From positions 11,293,998-11,357,997 of the forward strand of contig NC_051082.1 of NCBI RefSeq assembly GCF_004664715.2: a stretch of DNA of 64,000 nt, written 5' to 3'. The position numbers and the translations under genes were made by a program. The notes under the pieces were generated by a model. The model was not told the origin of the DNA. It did not search any database and was given only the letters and a program-made list of their open reading frames with translations. Origin of the DNA: Peromyscus leucopus. Taxonomy: Eukaryota; Chordata; Mammalia; Rodentia; Cricetidae. The first letter of the stretch is position 1, and each line of letters opens with the position of its first letter. Below are positions 42,726 to 53,101 of the stretch, piece by piece.

Positions 42726-42838
42726 AACTGGATGTAGTGGCACAGACCTTCGATCCCAGTGCTGGGGAGGCAGAGGCAGGTGGATCTCAGTGAGTTCGAG
42801 GCCAGCCTGGTCTACAGAGTGAGTTCCAGGACAGATTC
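42726..42838 (+). repeat. B1 SINE, 3'-truncated
   Basis: 'gatgtagtggcacagaccttcgatcccagtgctggggaggcagaggcaggtggatctcagtgagttcgaggccagcctggtctacagagtgagttccaggaca', then similarity ends without an A-tail. Confidence 0.93.
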
Positions 42839-44732
42839 ATATATTAATACACACTGTGTAGGACGGCATGGAAGAGTGAGTGGATAAACCAATTACTGTG
42901 ATTTTCTCTGAGGAGCACCGAGGGAGGCTGTGGCCTTATTAGTTTTGTCTTAATATAAATGTATAATAGAAATATGATTTTATACACACACGCATGCACA
43001 CACACGCAGAGTTATCCTTTTCTCTCTCAATCCATCAGTGAGTATGCCTCTAACCTCACCTCCCATCTCCACAGGGACCCAAGAGTGGCCTGTGACATAT
43101 TAGGTCCCTTCTCTATGTGTGGCTGTGCACCTGACCTGCTGTGGTCCTTCCGACATCATAAAGACAGGTGCAGTTGTCGCCAGGGGCAAAAGGGGGAAAC
43201 TGAGGTGCAGTGTTCCCAGGTCTCACCGATGGGGAGGAGTGACTGAGTATGCACCTGCTGGCGCAGTCAGAATGGAGCGAGCATGAAGTTCGTTGTCGTT
43301 CTTCTTCCTCAGAGCCTCGTGATCCCGGCACTGATGGCATGCTCCAGATGGGGAGAGCAGGGGCAGTAGAGATGAAGCAAGCCATGGGAGGTGACCCAGC
43401 CTGTCCATGGTGATGTGGCTGATAACCCTTAAGCACCAGAGTAAGGAGTATCTGGACCCTCGGTCTTCTGGTGCATTCTGGGAAGCCCCCCACACCCCTA
43501 CACCCCTACACCCAGGCTCTACCCGCAAGTTGCAGACTTCCTTTTCTGCAGTGTGCATGCACGCTCCCTCCACTATGGCTAGATGGTTGCAAAGTCAAGA
43601 TGTCTCCAGACAAACACTTCCCGGCTTCGCTGCCACCTTAGGAGTCTGCCCCAGAAGAGCAAAGCCTGAGTGTGGGAAGTGTGTTGGCAGACTGTGCCCA
43701 AGACACAGGTGAGGGAGAGGGCAGAGTGCCATGGCAAGGATCAACCACAGTGTGGGTATGCTTTCAGAAAGACCCACAGTGCTGGAGAAGCTCTGGGGCC
43801 TGAATTGTCAGGGTTCCTGCAGTCCTCACCCCTTGGACACTGCATCTAGGATAGCACCAAGCCCCACCTACTCCCCTCGATCTTAACTGAGGCTAGAGAC
43901 ACCCCAGACCTCCGCTACACACAACACACAATCTCCCAGAGAGCTGAGTTCAGCCCCTGCAAGCCCAGGAGCAGAGATGCCAGGGGTCAGGACACAGACA
44001 GGGAAGCCAGGATCTCAGGATGGGGAGTCTCATCCTGCTTCCTGGACACTTCAGCCTGCCTCAAGCCTTCACAGCGCTCTCCCAACCAACTACCCTGCCT
44101 CGTGTCCCCGTGTGCCCTCAGCCTCCCTCTTTGTGAAATAAGGTAAGAAAGTGACTAGAAAACCATAGTCACATTCCCCAAAGAGCAACGAACCTTTTCT
44201 TGTGGTCTCACAGACATCTCAAGGGTGAAAACAGAGGCGAAATGGCTGAACAGCCCAGGGTCTACATCTAAAATTCTCAAGCTGAGTGGCCTTTGACCCA
44301 CTTCTGGAGCTCCCCTCTGGAAGTGTGACAGCTGGAGCCCAAAGCACAGGAATGGGGATGTTGGTGGCAGCGTGCTTCTTACATCAAAGCATTGGACATG
44401 ACCCCCTGACCCTCAGTAGGGAAATGACGGGGTAACAAGCCCACAGCCAGAGAGCAGAATAGCATGCAGCTATTAAAAAGGGTAAGGTTGGCCCACAGAC
44501 TTTTAACTTGAGACGTGAAGGAACAGTGTGCCTTGCAGAAATAGCAATGATGCACATTGCCTTTTGCAGAAGGCCATCAAGGCTGTGTGAGTCTGTGTGA
44601 GCATAGAGGAGGGCAGGAGGCTCACGGGAGCTATAACTGATGGGCTCCATTGATAAGATGTTACAACTTTCAGACGTTTCTTAAAGAGGTACACCTGCTG
44701 GTATCCAAGGCTACAAAGTACTAAGAATTAAG
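42839..44732. other. Mostly unique non-coding sequence
   Basis: It contains a short CA patch (42984-43008) and a probable reverse MIR scrap at about 43165-43240 ('ggggcaaaagggggaaactgaggtgcagtgttcccaggtctcacc'). Frames of 101-126 codons near 43113-43712 lie on both strands with no recognisable domain. Confidence 0.5.
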
Positions 44733-44905
44733 GGGCTGGCAAGAGGGCTAAATTGGTGAAGGAGCTTGCCACCAACCCTAACAGTTTGAGTTCAATCCCT
44801 AGGAGGAGGGGAAGCTGATCCTTGGGGTTCACTGGCCAGCTGCCTAGCTGAATCAGCAAGCCCCGGACTCCAGAGAGAGAGAGAGACTCGGCTTCAATCA
44901 TCCCC
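44733..44905 (+). repeat. Composite SINE, first part
   Basis: 'ggggctggcaagagggctaaattggtgaaggagcttgccaccaaccctaacagtttgagttcaatccctagg', then 'cttggggttcactggccagctgcctagctgaatcagcaag', and a short (GA)n. The 3' end of such an element reappears at 45120-45262, suggesting it was split by later insertions. Confidence 0.72.
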
Positions 44906-44909
44906 GTGG

Positions 44910-45003
44910 AGTCAGGTGTGGTGGCGTGTACCTTTAATTCCAGCACTCTGGAGGCAGAGGCAGGAGGATCTCTGTGAGTTCAAGGCTAGCCTGGTCTATA
45001 TAA
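44910..45003 (+). repeat. B1 SINE, 3'-truncated
   Basis: 'gtcaggtgtggtggcgtgtacctttaattccagcactctggaggcagaggcaggaggatctctgtgagttcaaggctagcctggtctata'. It stops before the usual right end. Confidence 0.92.
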
Positions 45004-45119
45004 AGCTCAGTGGAGGATGGTTTTTCTAGAAAAAAAAATGGTACAAATTCTCACTTTATATTAGGAGAGAGAGGAGGGGGTAATCTCTATGAGACCAGAT
45101 TTAAGACCACCATGATGAC

Positions 45120-45262
45120 CAGGGAGGGCTTCATAGTGAGACCCTGTCCCAAACACATAACTTACATGTGTGGCTCCTGAGGAACAGCACCCAAGATTCC
45201 TTTCTAGCCTCTACGTGATCATGTATGTATACACATATACACACACAAAATAAAAATGTTGT
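45120..45262 (+). repeat. Composite SINE 3' remnant with CA tail
   Basis: 'gggcttcatagtgagaccctgtcccaaac', then 'ggctcctgaggaacagcacccaagattcctttctagcctctacg' and CA/TA words ending in ACACACAAAATAAAAAT. It matches the end of the composite SINE type seen at 22602. Confidence 0.65.
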
Positions 45263-46330
45263 GTTTTATTTTCTAAATAAAGACTTCCATGAGCTGCCAG
45301 AATGAAGCCAGAATGGCGGAATGGCACCCTTGGCCCCAGGACCCTCCCCCTTTCTTCTCTGCCCCGTCCCCTGCCCCCCGTGGGCATTGTTAATTGTCCC
45401 GCTCTTCCGCTCCCTGCCCTGCTCCCCGGCCATCTCCCACCATCTCCCTGGTATATCTCACACTGACACACACCACGCTGCCAGCCCTCCAGTTCCCAGC
45501 AGGCCCGCTGCCCCAGCCCTGACCCCGGCCCTCAGAGAGGTTGAAAGGGCACCATGAGATAACCCAGCCCCAGCTCTCCCACAGGAAATCGGAGAGGAGG
45601 GACCCCCCTCTGGGTTGCCTAGTGAGGGTCTTCGGAGCCTCCCGTGATAACAGCTGTCCTGGGCTGAATGCTCCGCGAGTACCAGGCTCTGTGCTCAGCC
45701 CTGTCCATGTGTGTGGCTGGTTCCCCCTGCCTGCCGAGGAGCTCAGCAGGGAGAGGAAGGATGAAGGGAGAGACCTCTGTGCCTGGCCTCACTCAGCTAC
45801 CAAATGAAAGTGATCATGGTCCCTTCTACCTGGGGTCAGAGAACTTGGTGTGTGTCTGCGGGTGGGGGAAGGACCCTGTAGTCTCTTACATAACCTGTAT
45901 ATGTTCTCCATCCTGGTATCCAAGCTGGGAACGCAGCCAGTGTTTATGAAGTACTTGCCCTTGCTAGCAATTCATCTTTAGACTGATAGGCAAGAGCCCA
46001 GCTGATGGAACTTGCAGAGAACCTGGTTTAATCTCCTCCGAAAATAATAACAAGGAAGCTTCCCAAGAGATAGAGGGCCACGGGATGGACGGGATGTGGG
46101 GAGACCCGACTCCCCCCTGCAGAGTCGGTGTCCCTTGGGAAGTGCTAAGATGGATTCACACTGAGAAGGCAGAAGGGACCAGAGCTGGGACACAGGCAGG
46201 CTGCCAGAAGTTGGGGTTGGTGCTCGGTCTTTGGGGAGCGTGAACAAGGAACTGGGTCCTGTTGCCTGTTGCTGTAGTTGGGACGTAAGGAGTCTGCTGG
46301 GCCGAAAGAAAGCCATTGTCTCCTCTCACC
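45263..46330. other. Unique sequence, possible regulatory block
   Basis: No repeat recognised. 45290-45560 is GC-rich and contains GCATTGTTAATTGTCC (45384-45399), which holds a SOX-type CATTGTT word overlapping a homeodomain-type TTAATTG, plus a GATA-type AGATAA (45556-45561). Function is not shown by sequence alone. Confidence 0.4.
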
Positions 46331-46440
46331 TCCTGTCAAGAGTTTAGCCTAATTTATCTCCTGCCCTTTTCCGTAAAATGGGGGCATTTGCAGGGTGTCA
46401 TAATGACAATAATAAATGGGAGCTGTTAAAGGCTTAAGAG
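46331..46440 (+). repeat. MIR fragment
   Basis: 'agtttagcctaatttatctcctgcccttttccgtaaaatgggggcatttgcagggtgtcataatgacaataataaatggg' holds the MIR 'tcatctgtaaaatggggataat' core. Confidence 0.6.
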
Positions 46441-46479
46441 AGTCAAATCTAATCAACTGGCATTGTCGCCTGGATCCTT

Positions 46480-46700
46480 CACATGGAGGATCTCATTTAA
46501 CCATCCCCTGCCATCCCACAAGTGAGTGCACCATCACAAACCCACTGTTCAGAAAGGAAGGCTCAGAGGCACGAGGACCCAGCGGTCCCACAGGCAGGGC
46601 CTGCCAGGCACCATGCTCAGCATCTTTCAGTGGGGTTGTCATGGAGATTAGATAGGTGGATAAGCAACCATTCCATCCCAGCTCTCAGATGGGAAAACAG
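46480..46700 (-). repeat. Possible MIR/L2-class remnant
   Basis: 'gatctcatttaaccatcccctgcc...gttcagaaaggaaggctcagaggc' and 'ccagctctcagatgggaaaacagagacccag' resemble reversed MIR segments ('cccattttacagatgaggaaactgaggc'). Diverged. Confidence 0.5.
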
Positions 46701-47740
46701 AGACCCAGGGCGGCCAAGTCTTTTATTATCAAGGATATCAGAGACCCGAGGAGACAGCCAGGCGATGTCTTTCCTCCTAATCAAGCCTGTGCTTCCCCGT
46801 GAAGAGCTCGGGCGCCCCCTTGTGGCAAAATGTCACATCACTTCACGGAAAAAGAGGTCGAGGAAGGAGGGGGAAAGGTTGGCAGGAAAGATCTCCCACG
46901 GTCTGAGAATGTCACTTGTTAGGTTGAGAGCCACCAGCCCAACCTGACTTCGAAGGTCCTAAGAAAATACCCCCGTCTCTGCGACTATGGGAGATTTCTG
47001 ACATAAACTAGCGGAGAGCAGTTTCCTAGAAAAATGGAACAAAAATTCTCACTTTGGACCAGGAGAAATGGATCTCTAGGATATTAGTCACAAACACTTT
47101 AGTATGAATGTTCTTCAGCAAAACCAGGTCTAGGGTGGCTGAGATGTACTGAGAACAGAGGCTGGCAAGATGAGGTGAGTCCGTGATGAAAGCTGAACAG
47201 TTCCAGCTGTGGTCTAAACACCTTCTCCCAAGTTCATAGTCTCAGGTGGTAGGGCCTTAGCGGGTGTGATTGGGCCATGAAGATGCCCTCCTGAACTTGG
47301 AGGCATCCTCTGAGCTAGGAGGCCATCTCTGAACCAAGGGGCAGCCCTCAGCAAGCACCAAATCCACCTGCATCTTGATCCTGGACCTCTAAGGCAGGGC
47401 CGTGACCTATATGAGTTTTGAAGGTCCTTCCTTCGATGTACATATAAAGAAAAAAAAAACTTTCATGGACAAATGAACCCCTGATTTTTCCACCTGCCTA
47501 GAGAAATTCCAGCAGACAGTGGGGGAAGGTGAGGCCAAGCCACCCGCCGGCTGTGGGAGGATGCTGATCCTACAGTCCTCCTCCTGAGCCCTCGGCGTGT
47601 GCTGAGTTCTCTACCTGGATCCTCGCCAACAGTTTCCACAATTAATCTGAGGGCAGTGATATGATGGCATCCATTTCTCTGAGAGAGAAATGACTCTTAC
47701 CCTCCTTGTTGTGTAAGAATTCCTTGCGCTCTATTCCTTT
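46701..47740. other. Unique non-coding sequence
   Basis: It includes a CTCF-like motif at 46811-46825 (listed separately) and a segment near 47022-47080 that resembles 45020-45090. The 141-codon plus frame (46522-46947) has no domain. An A9-10 run lies near 47450. Confidence 0.45.
46811..46825 (-). promoter_or_regulatory. CTCF-like motif
   Basis: The minus strand reads CCACAAGGGGGCGCC, the CTCF core CCASYAGRKGGC with one mismatch (A at the fifth base). It is in unique sequence. Occupancy is not known. Confidence 0.5.
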
Positions 47741-47967
47741 TGCCTACCCAGGGTCTCTCTATCCCAGGGTCTCTCCATCCCCCCGGTCTTCTCTATCCCA
47801 GGGTCTTCTCTATCCCAGGGTCTTCTCCATCCCAGGGTCTTCTCCATCCCAGGGTCTTCTCTATCCCAGGGTCTTCTCTATCCCAGAGTCTTCTCTATCC
47901 CCAGGTCTTCTCTATCCCAGGGTCTCCATCCCTGGGTCTTCTCTATCCCAGGGTCTTCTCTATCCCT
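47741..47967. repeat. 17-bp minisatellite, about 13 units
   Basis: Unit CTTCTCTATCCCAGGGT, with variants (CTCCATC, CCCAGAGT, CCCCAGGT) and a few shortened copies. Because 17 is not a multiple of 3, the same array is read in successive phases, giving two long plus-strand frames (47706-48065, 47740-48195) with a 17-residue protein period. These are not genes. Confidence 0.95.
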
Positions 47968-48035
47968 GCCCATGTCCCACCTTCATCCTCCACTCATCCT
48001 ACCAGCTTCGGCGGCACCACCTCCAAGAAGCCCTC

Positions 48036-48535
48036 TCTGATGACTATTCTTGGTTGTCAACTTGACTATATCTGGAATGAACTACAATCCGGAAATGGAG
48101 GGCACACCTGTGAGAGATTTCCTGCTTGGTTTGAAGTGTGTGAATCCCCTTCTAGTCTGGACCTTTGTGGTAGGAAGACACACCTGTGGTGCTGACCTTG
48201 AGTTGGGAAGATGCGGGCTGTTGACCCTGATCTTGAGGCAGGGAGACATAACTGTAATCTGGGCCACACCTTCTGCTGGAAGCCTGTGTAAGGACAATGG
48301 GAGAAGGAAGGGTTCCTTCTTCACCTGCTCACCCTTGCCTTGCTGGCACATCCATTCCTTCACTTCACTTGGAGCCTACTTCTTCAGGATTCCAGCACAC
48401 GCAGAAGACCAGCTCAGACACCCAGCCTCGTCAGACTGAGCAAATACTAGATTCTTGGACTTTCCATTCACAACTAGCCATTGTTGGGCTGCAACCTGTA
48501 AGTCATTCTAATAAATTCCCATATATATTGGACCA
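48036..48535 (+). repeat. Rodent dispersed repeat, nearly complete, split by a microsatellite
   Basis: 'actattcttggttgtcaacttgactatatctggaatgaactacaatccggaaatggaggg', 'gaagacacacctgtgg', 'ctgggccacaccttctgctggaagcctgtgtaaggac', 'ttcttggactttccattcacaactagccattgttgggctgcaacctgtaagtcattctaataaattcc' is the order of a very common rodent repeat that I recognise but cannot name. Its expected terminal part, 'atattcattccatagctctatgactctggagaaccctga', lies on the far side of the tetranucleotide tract at 48769-48810. Confidence 0.85.
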
Positions 48536-48540
48536 TATGG

Positions 48541-48698
48541 TTGGTAGTTAGATAGGTAGGTAGATAGGTAAGTAGGTAGGTAGGTAAGTAAGTAGGTAGG
48601 TAGCTAGGTAGGTAGGTAGGTAAGTAGGTAGGTAGGTAGACAGATAGATAGGTGGATGGATGGATGGATGGATGGATGGATGGATGGATGGATGGATG

Positions 48699-48743
<45 letters not shown>

Positions 48744-48776
48744 GTAGATAGATAGATAGATAGATAGATAGATATT
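48541..48776. repeat. Zoned (GGTA)/(GGAT)/(GATA) tetranucleotide tract, 236 bp
   Basis: It begins with GGTA/AGTA words (48547-48640), passes through a few GACAGATA words, then (GGAT)n (48653-48699) and (GATA)n (48700-48773) with one GGTA interruption. It lies inside a dispersed repeat, between its 'aataaattccc' and 'atattcattcc' parts. The 101-codon minus frame of Ser/Ile/Tyr/Leu repeats is an artefact. Confidence 0.95.
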
Positions 48777-48822
48777 CATTCCATAGCTCTATGACTCTGG
48801 AGAACCCTGAATCTAGAACTCA

Positions 48823-49489
48823 TCCTTCCTAACACCTGAGAATTGCTCCCATCACCACCCCACCCCTGGTCCTTTGCATGTCTCTTATAGGTTCAGACAC
48901 CCCATTCTGCAATTATGGCATTGCATATGACACTCAGAACCCTGACCCAGGCACTGTGCCCCAAGATGCCTGAAGGTGTGTCCAACCCGTCTTCCCTGCA
49001 CCCCCATTCCTTCCTCGGCTCCATCTGCAGAAAGGACAGAGCCCCCAGGTTCTCACCTCTCTATTACAGGTGAATACACAGTCCCTTCTCCACATCCCTA
49101 TGGGAGCTTCAAGAAAATGCCTTTGAGTTTGTGCCTTGACTGGTGCACAAGATGGGACCTGCTTGATCTGATTGCTGGAATCCTGGCCCAGAGCAGGATG
49201 GTGACCATTGAAGACTTGGATGTTGTGTCATCCGGAGATGCCACAGCCATGTTATACAGGCACCTGTCATGTGTTCTGTATAAACAGATAGATCCAAGCT
49301 AAATTCATGTGGGTGCTCCACCCTGCTGATCGGTAAGGACAGTGCAGAGACCCAAGTCAGGAAGCCACCCTTATAGACACACACTGTATATTCTGGGACT
49401 GCCTCCCAAGTAAAAGACTTCAGCTCCAGCTGCTGCCTCCAAAACTGCCTCTAGGGAGACCAGCTCAAGATGCTTCCAACCTCAGATGT
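48823..49489. other. Unannotated non-coding sequence
   Basis: No repeat or gene recognised. A 108-codon plus frame (48976-49302) has no domain. Confidence 0.5.
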
Positions 49490-49635
49490 CATTACTCTTT
49501 GAAACAGTCTCACTAGGCAGCCCCAGCTGTCCTGGGATATGCTCTGTAGCCCAGGCTAGACTTGAGCTCATGCTTCTGCTGTCTCAGCCTTCCGAGGGCT
49601 GGGATCACAGGTGTGCACCATTGGGCCCAGTTGGG
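49490..49635 (-). repeat. B1-like SINE, reverse orientation, diverged
   Basis: 'ttgaaacagtctcactaggcagccccagctgtcctgggatatgctctgtagcccaggctagacttgagctcatgcttctgctgtctcagccttccgagggctgggatcacaggtgtgcacca' is a reversed old B1 or proto-B1. Confidence 0.87.
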
Positions 49636-50089
49636 TGTGAATCTTTACTCCACACCCGACTAGAACGGATGCTGTTTCCTACATGAGGCGATGAGCTGGG
49701 CGGGGCTCTGCCAGGGTCGCTGATGGGAGGAGGGGAGGTCAGGTTGTTTCTGAACTGCCTAGCATCCTTCAGCTGGAGGAGATGCGGCCTCCTTGGATCT
49801 TGTCCCTTTATAAATAAGCAAAGAGCTCGCCATTCTATACATTACAGGTTGCCTGGGTCTCCTGGAGTGAAGCCCTGGAGCCTGGGGACTTCTGGTATCT
49901 CTTCAATGAGCTTGTATGCTGGACCCAATCTGAAAGGGTGCAAGTGTAACAGACATATGGATGGAGGGGGTTATACTGCAGTATTCCCTGCTTCCAAGGA
50001 GACTAAGTGGCACATTTGTTGGGGGGGACACCCAAAGGCATCTCTGAATGTTAACAACAGAAGGCAGGGTAACTGACTCCTTGCTGAGA
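49636..50089. other. Unannotated non-coding sequence
   Basis: Nothing recognised. Confidence 0.5.
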
Positions 50090-50204
50090 GCTGGAGTTCA
50101 GTTCCCAGCACTCACGCCAGATGCCTCCAGCCTCCTGTGGCCCCTGTGCCAGGGGATCTGACGCCCTCTTCTGGCCTCGGAAGGCACCTGCATGCATGTA
50201 TGGA

Positions 50205-50250
<46 letters not shown>
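50090..50250 (+). repeat. B3-type SINE, 5'-truncated, with (AC)22 tail
   Basis: 'ggagttcagttcccagcactcacgccag...ggggatctgacgccctcttctggcctcggaaggcacctgcatgcatg' leads into uninterrupted (AC)n at 50207-50250. The tRNA-like head is missing. A T/A-rich stretch with T12 follows. Confidence 0.9.
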
Positions 50251-50251
<1 letters not shown>

Positions 50252-52507
50252 TTTTTAATTTTTTAATCTTTTTTTTTTTTAAGTTAAGAACAGAACGCTA
50301 CATTGCTACTGAGTATCTTTAAGCCTGGAGCCGAAAGAGAAGCCAACCCTGACCAGCTTTGCCCATGTTTGAGCAGTCCTCAACCTGGGCGTACGTCCTT
50401 TGACTGTCGACCATTTTATGGAGTGTTTATTTGGGAAAGGAGCAGAATAGGGTTTTTGACAAACCATCACCATCATGCTTCCAAGAAAACGCAAAATCCT
50501 GAGCAGAGAGGATGTGGGGTTTGCCTTTCCTGAGAGGGAGCCAACAGAAGCCCAGGCAGGCAGGCTGGGTCAGCTCTGGATGGGGCTAGCCCAGCCAGGG
50601 CAAGGAAGGCCATCTTGCAGAGGCGCCAAGGGACCACCCTGGGCAAGGCTGTCCTCCAGGTCTCACAAGTGGCTCATTGTCCCCCCCAGACAGCCGGGCC
50701 CTGGGCTTGGGAGGAAAGGTGGAGATTGTGTGCATTGGCAGAGTCCGCCAGGAGGGTCTGGGGATAATCCTGCTCTATAGGGATGTTTGAGCTCCCGTCC
50801 TGGTGGAGAAGGAAGCCAGGGGTCGGTTCCAAGGCGGGGGGAGGCTCCTGGTGAATGGGACATGTGGAGGCTTCGGGATGGAAGCCTCTGTTTTGAAAGA
50901 GATTAGGAGATAGAAGAGGGGAAATGGGGAGGAATGAAAGCCAACACCCTGGGTTTCCATAAAGGAACCGGCAGCTGCCGGGTGGCTGGTGTGCACTCAG
51001 CCAGCGTCTCCTCTTCTTTAAGGCTCAGAGAAACCGTCACCCAGTTTCTAATGCCATTAGGAAGAAAAAGTGTTGTCTAGAACCTGCGCCAGCCAGTCCT
51101 TCATCACCGCACGGACTGGGACAGGTATGTTACACACAGGCATGTCACACGCTAACCTATATAGCCCGTGCATGTGGTCCACAAGCACGGTAGTGACTGG
51201 CATCCTTGTCCCTGCATCCCTGTATCCTGGTCACACCCACCTCTTACCCAAGGAGCTGTGCTACCCATACCTCATGACCTTCCCAGGAGAGCTGTCATTG
51301 GCTGGATCAAGACACCCACCCCCTCTGAGGGCTCTCAGACCTTGCTTTGACACAGCGGCTCCTTGACAGAGGACATCAGGCAGTCTCTAGAGACACTTTT
51401 GTTTACACACTGAAGGGGCAGCGCTGACCTCTAGTGAGCAGAGGTCAAAGATTCAATGTTCCACGACGCTAGGAAAATACCAAAGGCCAGTGGAGCCAGA
51501 AAGAATCATCAGCTCAATGGCATAGCCTTCCCCAGTCTCAATGACCACTGCCGATGGAAGGGACTAAATCCATCTCCTAATACTTAACTCTTTCTCCGTG
51601 GACCATGGAAACATCTACATCCAGGGCCACAGAAGACAGCCCAAGCCCAGGATATCTGGGAGGACATTTGGGGTGCCCAGAGGGCACTAAACCACCTGCC
51701 TTATGTAAGATTGCAGAGTCAGGAACCATCTCATTCATCTCAAGGAGACTTAGTAACTCTGGAGGACAAATGCCAGGTGAGAGCAACAGGTAGTGAGGGA
51801 AGCGTTAGGACGATGAATCGTGGCAGCTACGAGCTGGGCCCGGCTCTATAGAGGCCCCGGGGGCTGGCCTTCCCCCCCCCAGTCAGCTTGGTGACTGAGA
51901 GTCACCCAGAGCAGTGCCAACTTGGGTGCTGGCTCTATGTCATCAGCACTAGGCTAACGAGCAGACCTCTGAAGATTGCCATGCAATGCAGGTGTAGCCC
52001 CAAGAAGAGCACGCTCTCAGAAGTGAGGCCCCCGGCACAGGAGTGGAGAAGGAAAGAGAACCCTGGGGCCCCAAACCTAAAGAGCCGGCCAAAAGCCCAG
52101 ATGATCAGGTTTAAATGAACAGCCCCTGAAGCTTTTCCTAATCTGCCAAACACTGTTGCCTGTCCATACGTGTGCCTGTCCTTCCAGAGAGACAGCAGAA
52201 GGGGACGGGGAGGTTGGGTCAGGAGCTGTGGTGAGACTCCGGCGGCCATTCACCGCAGATCCTGGCCAGCACTCCATGCTCCCCCTGTCTCTTCCTTCAC
52301 AGGAGATCATAGACTTGTATTTCCATTTATGATTTATGAATCCATGAAGTTATAGCAAAGCTCCTGAGCTGTGTGAGCTCAGAGACTTGGGTTTACTCCT
52401 GACAGCCTGCTCTCTGTCCCTTCAGGAAGTTCACCAGCTCCTGGGTGTCCTTAAACCACAGATGAGTTGGAGGCTGTATAGGAGCTTTCCAAGTATTATT
52501 GAGAGTG
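50251..52507. other. Unique non-coding sequence, 2.2 kb
   Basis: No transposon recognised. It includes the palindrome at 51048-51060 (listed separately). Overlapping frames on both strands up to about 104 codons have no recognisable domain. One of the least repetitive stretches in the window. Confidence 0.5.
51048..51060. promoter_or_regulatory. Paired-class homeodomain-type palindrome (P3-like)
   Basis: CTAATGCCATTAG contains TAAT-N3-ATTA, the spacing known for dimeric paired-class homeodomain sites. It sits in unique, repeat-free sequence between 'cacccagttt' and 'gaagaaaaag'. Binding is inference. Confidence 0.4.
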
Positions 52508-52693
52508 GTTGGGGCTGGGGCCCAGTGGGTAGAGTGTTTGCCTAGCATGCATGAAGCCCTGGTCCCATCCCCAGCACTGCATAAACCAGGTGTGGTGGTA
52601 GACGCCTGTAATTCCAGAGACAGAAGGATCAGAAGTTCAAGGCCATCCTCAGCTACGTAGTGAGTTCAGGGCCAGCCTGGGCTACATAAGACC
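52508..52693 (+). repeat. B4-type SINE
   Basis: 'ggggctggggcccagtgggtagagtgtttgcctagcatgcatgaagccctggtcccatccccagcact' fused to 'aggtgtggtggtagacgcctgtaattccag...gttcaaggccatcctcagctacgtagtgagttcagggccagcctgggctacataagac'. Confidence 0.94.
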
Positions 52694-52711
52694 AAAAGCA
52701 AGCCCTAGTGT

Positions 52712-52948
52712 TCTGGAGCTAGAGAGATGGCTCAGTGGTTAACAGTACTAGCTGCTCTTCCAGAGAATCAGGGTTCGATTCCCAGCACCCACATGGCACC
52801 TCACAACTATCTGTAACTCCAGCTCCAGGGAATCTGTCCTCCTCTTCTGGCCACCAAGGGCACCAGGCACACACAACACATGGTATATAGATACACATGC
52901 AGGCAAAACACCCACACCCATAAAAATAAATATTATTTTAATTAAAAG
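52712..52948 (+). repeat. B3/B2-type SINE, complete
   Basis: 'tggagctagagagatggctcagtggttaacagtactagctgctcttccagagaatcagggttcgattcccagcacccacatggcacctcacaactatctgtaactccagctccaggg', then 'gcaccaggcacacac', 'catgcaggcaaaacaccc' and an ATAAAAATAAATATT tail. It lies 20 bp after the B4, so two insertions are side by side. Confidence 0.94.
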
Positions 52949-53101
52949 GAAAAAAATAAAGACTCGAGTTCCCTTCTGCACAATTGCCACATTCTCTGAG
53001 AAGGTTGTCAACTTGTTGAGACCACTCAAAAAAAATTACCAGATTAGAAGGCTTAAACAATATAAATGATTGTCCGGTGGTTTGATATGCAGAAGTCCAA
53101 G

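Noticed and set aside
46522..46947. 141-codon plus frame
   Set aside because: Overlaps MIR-like remnants and shows no domain.
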